A DNA stretch of 8,956 nucleotides from Gulosibacter massiliensis (GTDB lineage: Bacteria > Actinomycetota > Actinomycetes > Actinomycetales > Microbacteriaceae). The stretch is from positions 1 to 8,956 of the forward strand of contig CAMDKN010000042.1 of assembly GCA_945901035.1 (NCBI GenBank), in the 5' to 3' direction. Both the position numbers and the translations under genes were made by a program. Positions 1 to 8,618 of the stretch are shown piece by piece. The notes beneath the pieces are model-generated. The model was not told the DNA's origin, searched no databases, and worked only from the letters and a program-made list of their open reading frames with translations. How positions within the stretch are numbered: position 1 is the stretch's first letter; the number at the start of each line of letters is the position of its first letter.

Positions 1-2
1 AC

Positions 3-1100
3 GACGAACGTCTCTCCCTCGTCACAAACCGTCCACGCGCGAAGCGCCACCCCGTCCTCAGTCTGACGTGCGCCCGGGTTGCCGGTGTTCCGCTTCGGCC
101 GTTCGAGACCGCCCGCGACGACTTCATCGCGCTGTGGCCGGCCATCGCTAAACTCGCAAAGTCTCGGGCGACACAAACCAACGACCCACGCCGGTGCACT
201 CCATTGCTCGTTGCCCTGCATCGCATTCGCGGGCCGATCGCGCTGATTGAGGTGGGGGCGTCCGCTGGCCTCACGCTGTGCCCCGATCGCTATTCGTACC
301 GCTGGACCGCCCCCGGCCGGTTCATTGAGTCTCACCCGACGGACGGCTCATCGACCGTCCTCCTCACCGCCGACATCGCCGGCTGGGGAGCGAGCCCGCC
401 ACGGCGACCGAACATCGTGTATCGAGAGGGTATCGACCTTAATCCGCTGGACGTTCGCGACCGAAACGATCGGGAGTGGCTTGAGGCGTTGGTGTGGCCG
501 GAACAACAGGAACGGCTCGAGCTGGTGCGTGCGGCGGCCGAGTTGGTCGCAGAAAATCCGCCGCGGATGACGACGGGCGACGCGGTCGCGCAGATTCGCG
601 GGGTCGTCGCGCGTGCCCGAAAGGCCGCACCGAAAGCAACAATCGTGGTGTCGTCGCCCGCCGTCCTCGTGTATCTCGACCCCGCCGAGCGGGAAAAGTT
701 CGCGAACTATTGCCTCCGGGCGAAGGTCCGATGGATTTCGCTCGACGGTCGTCGCGTTATTCCCCGAATCGGGGATGCGGCGGACGTCGCGGGCGTCGCG
801 GGCGAATTCATCCTCAGTCTCGATGGCGCGCCCATCGCCGCGGTCGATCCGCTCGGTCGTCGGGTGACGGTGTCTGACTCCTCGGGGCTCACTCCCGACG
901 AGATCGACGTGATCGAATTCGAGCGGGACAACTGGGGCTCGACCCGCTCGAAGGAGTCTCTCGTACGAAAAGTGTGGAGCCTCTCGCTTGTGCGCTATTA
1001 CCAGCGCGTGTACGCGATAATGGAGTGTCCCGCCGCTCGGCGGTACGACTCGGTTTTGGTTCGCAGTTTTTCCGACTCGACTGTGCGTCCAACCGCTTGA
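3..1100 (+). CDS. DUF2332 family protein fused to a C-terminal DUF3263-like domain (5' partial)
   Basis: The frame is open from the first full codon of the window, so the start lies upstream; 365 residues are visible, ending in TGA. The DUF2332 part is recognised from a TQTND..RC element (visible residues ~57-64), an EVGASAGL motif (~83-90) followed by a DRYSYRW-like stretch, and a late LDGAPIAAVDPLGR segment (~273-286) that matches the place where this family usually ends in a DPHGRW-type motif. The glycine-rich EVGASAGL resembles motif I of SAM-binding Rossmann proteins, but no activity can be assigned. Visible residues ~296-363 instead read like DUF3263: FERDNW (306-311), SKE (316-318), LSLVRYYQ (~327-334) and YDSVLVR. 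No stop separates the two parts. A TTG at 204 has been read as a start, but the clear family match upstream rules that out. The next gene follows after 25 nt on the same strand. Family calls are firm; the function of both domains is unknown, and the DUF3263 part may be helix-turn-helix-like (inference). Confidence 0.82.
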   Translation, partial: DERLSLVTNRPRAKRHPVLSLTCARVAGVPLRPFETARDDFIALWPAIAKLAKSRATQTNDPRRCTPLLVALHRIRGPIALIEVGASAGLTLCPDRYSYRWTAPGRFIESHPTDGSSTVLLTADIAGWGASPPRRPNIVYREGIDLNPLDVRDRNDREWLEALVWPEQQERLELVRAAAELVAENPPRMTTGDAVAQIRGVVARARKAAPKATIVVSSPAVLVYLDPAEREKFANYCLRAKVRWISLDGRRVIPRIGDAADVAGVAGEFILSLDGAPIAAVDPLGRRVTVSDSSGLTPDEIDVIEFERDNWGSTRSKESLVRKVWSLSLVRYYQRVYAIMECPAARRYDSVLVRSFSDSTVRPTA

Positions 1101-1125
1101 CCCGTGAGATGGATGTGACCAACGC

Positions 1126-1695
1126 GTGACTAAGTACCCTCGTGATCGATTCGACGATAAGGCTTCTGTTCCTGCGCGCGTTGGTGCTCACCGCCAGCCG
1201 GTGGCGCGAAAGCCCTGGTGGGTCAAGAGCCTGGTGTCCCTCGGGGTGACGTCGGTTCTCATTCTCTCGGCGCTCGCCGGCGTCGCGGTTCTTGACGCCC
1301 GAAATCTTCAGGACATCGACCTTCCCGTTCTGGGCATCACCGCCACGCCGACTCCCACTCCGACTCCCACTCCGGAAATTCCGCTGGTGGACCCGACGAC
1401 ACTGTCGGAGAAAGAATTGAAGGACATCACCATCACGGTGCTCAACGGAACGACATCCGAGACGCTCGACGAGGATGTCGCGGCGATCTTGGAAGCGCAA
1501 TCGTGGCCGAACATCACAGTAGCGAGCGCAGCAGACACGACCATCAAAATCAGTGTTGTTGTGTACGGCCCGGACGCGGACCTTTCCTTGGCGACGAGTG
1601 TCGCCATGAGTCTCGGCATCAAGGCCGTGAAACAGTCCGACCTGTACCCCGGCGCACGGGTAACCGTTCTCATGGGTAAAGATTTCATCCGCTAG
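1126..1695 (+). CDS. Membrane-anchored protein with LytR C-terminal (LytR_C) domain
   Basis: 189 residues. The start is the GTG giving MTKYPRDRFDD, an N-terminus I recognise from actinobacterial LytR_C proteins; the Shine-Dalgarno is weak (a GGA about 12 nt upstream). Layout: a basic cytoplasmic segment (1-33), one membrane helix (~34-56), a Thr-Pro linker (~73-83), then an extracellular LytR_C domain (~102-186) beginning ITITVLNGT and containing a VVVYGPDA segment and a C-terminal GARVTVLMGKDF strand. The domain is known as the C-terminal part of some LytR-CpsA-Psr cell-wall ligases; here the catalytic LCP domain is absent, so this is not itself a ligase and could be a binding or regulatory partner (inference). 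It sits between a DUF3263-containing gene and a DUF3048 gene on the same strand with short gaps (25 and 24 nt), suggesting co-transcription. I recall DUF3263 followed by LytR_C as a common order in Microbacteriaceae. Confidence 0.88.
   Translation: MTKYPRDRFDDKASVPARVGAHRQPVARKPWWVKSLVSLGVTSVLILSALAGVAVLDARNLQDIDLPVLGITATPTPTPTPTPEIPLVDPTTLSEKELKDITITVLNGTTSETLDEDVAAILEAQSWPNITVASAADTTIKISVVVYGPDADLSLATSVAMSLGIKAVKQSDLYPGARVTVLMGKDFIR
1345..1374 (+). repeat. Short tandem repeat coding a Thr-Pro linker
   Basis: Hexamers of the form ACNCCN: ACGCCG, then two perfect copies of the 12-mer ACTCCCACTCCG (1351-1362 and 1363-1374). They encode (TP)5 in the LytR_C protein, between the membrane helix and the extracellular domain. 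Such repeats can change in copy number by slippage, altering linker length in steps of two to four residues. Confidence 0.85.
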
Positions 1696-1719
1696 ACGGC
1701 GGAGAGAAAGAAAACTCTT

Positions 1720-4505
<2,786 letters not shown>

Positions 4506-4518
4506 CCCGAGCATCAAA

Positions 4519-4552
4519 GACGGGGGTGGCGTTCGCGCCGCCCCCGTCCTTT
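4519..4552. terminator. Intrinsic terminator with UUCG tetraloop between convergent genes
   Basis: A 13-bp stem: GACGGGGGTGGCG (4519-4531) pairs with CGCCGCCCCCGTC (4536-4548) with a single G-U wobble, closed by a TTCG loop (4532-4535). CCTTTGTTGT follows on the + strand. On the - strand the hairpin is followed by TCTTTGATGC. It starts 14 nt after the groEL stop and 9 nt beyond the stop of the convergent WXG100 gene, so it probably ends both transcripts; U-tracts on both sides are short. Confidence 0.9.
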
Positions 4553-4556
4553 GTTG

Positions 4557-4847
4557 TCACCGCCCGAGAAGTCTCAGGTTGGCCTGTTCGGTGTCGAGGT
4601 AGTGCGCCTGGATGGTGCGCAGCGCGACGCCGATGTCGCTCAGCGATTCTGCGACGCGCGTGCTATTCGTTGTCCACTCGTCAACGACACCCGCAAAGGC
4701 GAGCGCAGCCGGACCCGACCACGTCCCGTCGAGCCCGCGAAGTTGGGCGGTGAGGCTCGTGATGTCGGATTGAAGAGAGTCAATCGTGCGGGTGATATGG
4801 GTCGCGGCGGCGTCCAGAGCACCCGCGTCGACGTGAAAACTGGTCAT
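4557..4847 (-). CDS. WXG100 family protein (ESAT-6-like, possible type VII secretion substrate)
   Basis: 96 residues from the ATG giving MTSFHVDAGALDAAA. The family hallmark W43-S44-G45 sits in the turn between two predicted helices (~7-40 and ~47-92). Near the C-terminus Y83-L-D-T-E87 fits the YxxxD/E signal of type VII (ESX) substrates. Length and layout are those of small helical-hairpin proteins that dimerise. No ESX machinery gene (EccC-type ATPase, membrane components) or partner WXG100 gene is visible here. The gene lies 84 nt after the XPB helicase stop on the same strand, with no clear promoter or terminator in that gap, so it is probably the last gene of the helicase operon. The GGTGGG just before the ATG touches it directly, too close for a normal ribosome site; an in-frame TTG at 4907 would add 20 Arg/Pro-rich residues and is less likely. 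Confidence 0.85.
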   Translation of the reverse strand: MTSFHVDAGALDAAATHITRTIDSLQSDITSLTAQLRGLDGTWSGPAALAFAGVVDEWTTNSTRVAESLSDIGVALRTIQAHYLDTEQANLRLLGR

Positions 4848-4931
4848 CCCACCATGGTGCTGTGTCGTGCGGCGTCGCGCCGGTCGTGGACGCCAGGCTG
4901 GGTGCAAACGGGTGTGAGACCGAGTTGGGGA

Positions 4932-6560
4932 CTAAATCGCGCCTTCGTCAACGATTTCGTAGGCGTATCCCTGTTCCGTCAGAAAGCGCTGTCTGTTTTG
5001 TGCGAAGTCTTGTTCGACGGTATCGCGCGCCACGACGGTGTAAAACACGGCACTGCGTCCGTCCGATTTCGGACGCAGAATTCGACCGAGGCGTTGTGCT
5101 TCTTCTTGCCGCGAACCGAATGACCCCGAGATCTGAATGGCGACGGACGCATCGGGTAGGTCGACGGAAAAGTTCGCGACCTTGGAAACGAGCAACACGC
5201 GGATTTCGCCCGACCGGAACTTGTCGTACAACACTTCACGTTCGTCGACCGGCGTCGCTCCGGTAATCGTCGGCAGTCCGAGAGTGTCCGACACATCATC
5301 AATCTGGTCAAGGTATTGGGCGATTACGAGGATTTGGTCATCGGGATGCTGGGCAATCAGCTTGGAAATGATGGGGCGTTTGGCGGGACTCGTCGCGGCG
5401 ATGCGGAACCGTTGGCGTTCGGTCGCTACAGCGTAATCCATCCGTTCGTCCGATTCGAGCAGCACCCGAACCTCCACACAGCGTGCCGGTGCGATGAAAC
5501 CTTGGGCCTCGATTTCCTTCCACGGCGCGTCGAAACGTTTCGGTCCAATCAGACTGAAAACGTCACCCTCTTTGCCGTCCTCGCGAACGAGCGTCGCGGT
5601 CAACCCCAACCGGCGACGCGCCTGCAGGTCGGCGGTCAACTTGAAGACGGGAGCGGGAAGCAGGTGAACTTCGTCATAAATGATGAGTCCCCAGTTGTTG
5701 GCGTCGAGCAGGGGAAGGTGGGCGAACGCACCCGCTCGCTTCGCGGTGAGGATGTGATACGTCGCAATCGTGACGGCTTTGATCTCTTTCTTTTCACCCG
5801 AATACTCGCCGATGTCCTCGGCCGAGAGGGTGGTGCGGGCGATGATTTCGTCGCGCCACTGTCGCGCCGACACCGAGTTCGTCACCAGAATCAAGGTGGA
5901 GGACTGGCCTTCGACCATCGCCCCAATCCCGACCACGGTTTTGCCCGCGCCACACGGCAGTACCACGACACCCGCGCCGCTCTTCTCGAACAGGTCGATG
6001 GCTTCGCGTTGGTAGCCGCGAAGTTCCCAAGTCGAATTGTCGAGCGCGACCGCCATCGGGGTTCCCTCGGTGAAACCGGCCCGGTCTTCGGCGGGCCAGC
6101 CGATTCCCAGCAATTCCTGTTTGACAATGCCGCGAGCCCAATCGTTGAGGCGAACGACGGTCGGGCTCGTGATTGCTCCGAGCAGCGGCTCGAGTTTCGA
6201 GGTTCGCGTGACCTCGGCGAGAATCTCGGGGGACTCCGCTTCGAGGTACAAACCCTCGGCGTCGCGTTCGACCACAATTCGGCCATATCGCGACACGGTG
6301 TCGGCGATATCAATCGCCACGACGGGTGGCACGGGGAACTTCGAGTAGGTCTCGAGCGTGTCGAGCATTTCCTCGGCGGTGTGCCCGGCGGCACGCGCGT
6401 TCCACAACCCGAGACGCGTGATGCGGTAGGTGTGAATGTGTTCGGGAGCGCGCTCCAGTTCGGCGAAAACGGCGAGGGCGTGGCGCGCGTCGGTCGCCTG
6501 TTCGTGACCGACTTCGAGCAACACGGTGCGATCGCTCTGGACAATGAGGGGGCCGTTCAC
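4932..6560 (-). CDS. XPB/ERCC3-type DNA repair helicase (superfamily 2)
   Basis: 542 residues. Bacterial relatives of the TFIIH subunit XPB, such as mycobacterial ERCC3, are ATP-dependent 3'-5' DNA helicases tied to DNA repair. Domains: an N-terminal Helicase_C_3-like domain (~3-98); a region that may correspond to the damage-recognition domain (~110-170); helicase domain 1 with a Q-motif-like WELRGYQREAI (178-188), Walker A CGAGKT (203-208), Walker B DEVH (296-299) and TAT (321-323); the XPB-specific RED motif R326-E327-D328; then helicase domain 2 with SKVANFSVDLP (459-469) and motif VI QRLGRILRP (489-497). All catalytic motifs are intact. The GTG start is set by GGAGA 8 nt upstream and by the recognised N-terminus GPLIVQSDRTVLLEV. 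It lies 3 nt after the Helicase_C_3 gene, so translation is probably coupled. No Bax1-type nuclease gene is next to it, unlike the archaeal XPB arrangement. Confidence 0.95.
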   Translation of the reverse strand: MNGPLIVQSDRTVLLEVGHEQATDARHALAVFAELERAPEHIHTYRITRLGLWNARAAGHTAEEMLDTLETYSKFPVPPVVAIDIADTVSRYGRIVVERDAEGLYLEAESPEILAEVTRTSKLEPLLGAITSPTVVRLNDWARGIVKQELLGIGWPAEDRAGFTEGTPMAVALDNSTWELRGYQREAIDLFEKSGAGVVVLPCGAGKTVVGIGAMVEGQSSTLILVTNSVSARQWRDEIIARTTLSAEDIGEYSGEKKEIKAVTIATYHILTAKRAGAFAHLPLLDANNWGLIIYDEVHLLPAPVFKLTADLQARRRLGLTATLVREDGKEGDVFSLIGPKRFDAPWKEIEAQGFIAPARCVEVRVLLESDERMDYAVATERQRFRIAATSPAKRPIISKLIAQHPDDQILVIAQYLDQIDDVSDTLGLPTITGATPVDEREVLYDKFRSGEIRVLLVSKVANFSVDLPDASVAIQISGSFGSRQEEAQRLGRILRPKSDGRSAVFYTVVARDTVEQDFAQNRQRFLTEQGYAYEIVDEGAI

Positions 6561-6563
6561 GCC

Positions 6564-8177
6564 TTATTCTCCGACCGCGAGGAGTTCGATGATGGCGGAA
6601 ATGGGTAGCGTGCGCTCGACGTCGGCAACGGTGTCGAGCCCACGAACACGACCGTTGGCGACGTGACGAGGTTCGAGCGTGATGGTCCTGTTTCCCGTGC
6701 TGGTTTCGACCAGCAACGTCACCGAACTCCGTGACTTACCCGCGGTCACGAGTGCCCGCTCGAGATGCGACGAGCCCAAACCCGTTTCGTGAAGGCGTTC
6801 GATGAGGTCGAGCAACTTTGTCGGTGCCGCCGGCGCGACGATGATTCGCTCGGGCGTGGGCGTGATGACCGTGTACCGCGTTTCGGCAAGCGCGGTTTCG
6901 ACGCGAAGGCGGGACGCGCCATACAACACCGAATAGTCGTCGACCTTGATGGGCGCGAGGCGCTGCAATCTCGGGTCGGTCAACAACAGTTCACCCAGCT
7001 CCACATGGGACGCTTTCGCCGCGGTGTCGGTTCCGGTGCCGTTGAGGACGATGAATCGCCCGTTGCGCGAAGCGTCATCGACCGTCGATGTGACAGCGGG
7101 GGACACCGGGGTGAGCGACAGTTCGGTTAACCGGGCAACGATTGATTCGGCGGTCAACCCGTTAGCAATTGCCCGCAGGATCAGCGTTGGCTCGAGCCGG
7201 TATTTGGGGGCGAGTCCTCGCGTTTCGAGCGTCGACACGAGCGCGAGGAAGTCGGCGGTGTCGCGGGACACCGGTCCCGGAGCGATGATGCTCAAGTCGT
7301 CGAGGACGTAGACGGAATTCTGTAACGCGGGAAACAGCGTGGTGAGTTGGGCGGAGACATCGCCGCGGGGGTCGAGAAAAGTTCGGCCCAGGTCGGTCGT
7401 TCCGCCGGCGGTGAGCCCGAACAAGCGGGCACCGTCCGACAGCGTCGCCAGAGCACGCGACTCGGACGGGTCACGCAATGGTGTGAGCCACTCGATGAAT
7501 TCGAGGTCGAACCGACCCGCTGCGGCACAGGCTTCGCGAACGGAACGGCTCAGGACAGCACCAATCGCCTCGGCACACACCGACCACAACCCGGCCAGGT
7601 CGTCACTCAACTCCAGGCCGCGGGTGGTCGCATACAGGCGACGATCGATTGTGTTCACGAGTCCGGCGGCGTGGGCAACTCCGACGAGCGCCGCGGCGTC
7701 CTGGTCTGAAACCACCATCCCCGCAGCGAGTGTTTTTTCCTCGGCTTTGAGAAGGCCGCCGGTAGCTCCCATCGTTAGTGGTTCGCGGGCGACCCACCCG
7801 ATGAGGTCGCGAATCGCGATGACACTGTGAAGAGCGACCGTGGTGCTGTCGCCCGAGGTGGCGGGTTCTGTCGGTGCCGGCTGATCGAGAATCGCGGGCA
7901 ACAGCGCGGTGACTTCGGGGTAGACCGCACCGTCGGCGTCGGCGAGCATCAACTCGCAGGCGAGGGGGTCCGCGGTACCCGCGACGAGGGACGTGAGGGT
8001 CGGTCGTCCGAGTGACCGCAGCGTCGGAACGATGGACTCCGGTGACACGAGCGTGTCGGACACATCGTGCAGGTCGTTCTGGCGCCCCATCGCCCACGGA
8101 CGGGACAACACGAGGCTCTCGAGTTCTCGGAGTGACAGCGTTCCCAACCGAACCGAGACGACGTGTGAAGAACGCAT
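6564..8177 (-). CDS. Helicase-associated (Helicase_C_3, XPB/Ssl2-like) domain protein
   Basis: 537 residues from ATG. Actinobacteria commonly carry such a gene directly upstream of XPB (Rv0862c and Rv0861c in M. tuberculosis). It has no Walker A or DEAH motif, so it is not a helicase itself. The Helicase_C_3 domain (~288-378) begins SVYVLDDLSIIAPGPVS and contains YRLEPTLILRAIANGLTAES and a DDASRNGRFIV end; it is recognisably related to residues 3-98 of the neighbouring XPB. The N-terminal ~230 residues are mostly helical, with RPWAMGRQNDLHDVSDTL near the start. The last ~55 residues (SSVTLLVETSTGNRTITLEP ... ERTLPISAIIELL) look like a small beta-barrel of WYL type (inference). A role as XPB loading or regulatory partner is plausible but not shown. 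The ATG sits 6 nt after a TAAACT box with no Shine-Dalgarno, pointing to a leaderless transcript. Confidence 0.88.
   Translation of the reverse strand: MRSSHVVSVRLGTLSLRELESLVLSRPWAMGRQNDLHDVSDTLVSPESIVPTLRSLGRPTLTSLVAGTADPLACELMLADADGAVYPEVTALLPAILDQPAPTEPATSGDSTTVALHSVIAIRDLIGWVAREPLTMGATGGLLKAEEKTLAAGMVVSDQDAAALVGVAHAAGLVNTIDRRLYATTRGLELSDDLAGLWSVCAEAIGAVLSRSVREACAAAGRFDLEFIEWLTPLRDPSESRALATLSDGARLFGLTAGGTTDLGRTFLDPRGDVSAQLTTLFPALQNSVYVLDDLSIIAPGPVSRDTADFLALVSTLETRGLAPKYRLEPTLILRAIANGLTAESIVARLTELSLTPVSPAVTSTVDDASRNGRFIVLNGTGTDTAAKASHVELGELLLTDPRLQRLAPIKVDDYSVLYGASRLRVETALAETRYTVITPTPERIIVAPAAPTKLLDLIERLHETGLGSSHLERALVTAGKSRSSVTLLVETSTGNRTITLEPRHVANGRVRGLDTVADVERTLPISAIIELLAVGE
6568..6572 (-). 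promoter_or_regulatory. Ribosome binding site of the XPB gene, inside the upstream gene's end
   Basis: GGAGA on the - strand, 8 nt before the GTG at 6560. It overlaps the last codons of the Helicase_C_3 gene, whose TAA (6566-6564) lies between it and the GTG. This layout favours termination-coupled reinitiation and supports the GTG start. Confidence 0.75.
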
Positions 8178-8180
8178 CCG

Positions 8181-8208
8181 TTTAGTTTATCGCGCTGACG
8201 GGTATCCT
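8181..8208 (+). promoter_or_regulatory. Predicted promoter of the cold-shock gene
   Basis: TATCCT (8203-8208) fits TANNNT, with a weak TTTAGT (8181-8186) 16 nt upstream. The start would be near 8214, giving a leader of only about 24 nt, unlike the long thermosensing leader of E. coli cspA. It overlaps the -10 of the divergent operon, so the two promoters may compete. Confidence 0.45.
8184..8189 (-). promoter_or_regulatory. Predicted -10 box for a leaderless Helicase_C_3 / XPB transcript
   Basis: TAAACT on the - strand fits the actinobacterial TANNNT -10. Only 6 nt (AAACGG) separate it from the ATG at 8177, so transcription would begin at or next to the A of the start codon. No purine-rich ribosome site is present in that gap. 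I see no good -35 about 17 nt upstream, which is common for actinobacterial promoters. Confidence 0.6.
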
Positions 8209-8226
8209 CGGTAAAGGTCAGGATGC

Positions 8227-8233
8227 AAGGAGG
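8227..8233 (+). promoter_or_regulatory. Ribosome binding site of the cold-shock gene
   Basis: AAGGAGG, 4 nt before the ATG at 8238. It decides the start: the in-frame ATG at 8223 lies upstream of this site and would add five residues (MQGGV) not expected in the family. Confidence 0.85.
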
Positions 8234-8237
8234 CGTA

Positions 8238-8618
8238 ATGCCAACCGGAAAAGTGAAGTTCTTCGACGAGGACAAAGGTTTTGGATTTATCCAAGGCGAC
8301 GACGGCAGCGAGGTGTTCCTCCACGCCTCGGCACTGCCCGCGGGCACGACCGTACAACCCGGTGCACTCGTCGAGTATGGAACCGTCGACGGCAAACGTG
8401 GCCTGCAGGCTCACGGCGTCACGGTGTTGGAAGAGCCGCAGTCCGTCGTTCGAAGCCGTCGCCGGAACGCGGACGACATGGTGGTCATCGTCGAGGACGT
8501 CATCCGGTTGTTGGAATCCGCGAGCTCCGATTTGCGTCGGGGGCACTACCCCGCAAACGCTCATTCCCGCAAAATCGCGGTCGTTCTTCGAAAGGTTGCG
8601 GAAAACTTTGACGCCTAA
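8238..8618 (+). CDS. Cold-shock domain protein with C-terminal extension (CspB-like)
   Basis: 126 residues. The cold-shock domain (1-65) opens MPTGKVKFFDEDKGFGFI with RNP1 K13-G-F-G-F-I18 and RNP2 V26-F-L-H29; aromatic residues for single-stranded nucleic-acid binding are F9, F15, F17 and F27. It is a five-stranded OB fold that binds RNA or ssDNA, acting as an RNA chaperone or antiterminator. A basic linker (RSRRR, 72-76) leads into a helical extension of ~50 residues (MVVIVEDVIRLLES ... RGHYPANAHSRKIAVVLRKVAENFDA), roughly doubling the usual ~67-residue length. The same extension is present in M. tuberculosis CspB (Rv0871), including the RxGxYP element, so it is a family feature and not a fusion artefact. 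The next gene overlaps its last 11 nt, indicating an operon. Confidence 0.95.
   Translation: MPTGKVKFFDEDKGFGFIQGDDGSEVFLHASALPAGTTVQPGALVEYGTVDGKRGLQAHGVTVLEEPQSVVRSRRRNADDMVVIVEDVIRLLESASSDLRRGHYPANAHSRKIAVVLRKVAENFDA

Noticed and set aside
5316..6608. A 430-codon + strand frame opposite the XPB helicase
   Set aside because: The - strand frame has all helicase motifs; the + frame has none, and no promoter or ribosome site was seen for it.
8174..8226. Inverted repeat GCATCC (8174-8179) / GGATGC (8221-8226), and ATCCT / AGGAT (8204-8208, 8220-8224), as operators
   Set aside because: Arms of five or six bases with long spacers are expected by chance, and no known operator matches.
8223..8237. 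ATG at 8223 as start of the cold-shock protein
   Set aside because: The AAGGAGG ribosome site is downstream of it, and family members start at MPTGKVK, coded from 8238.
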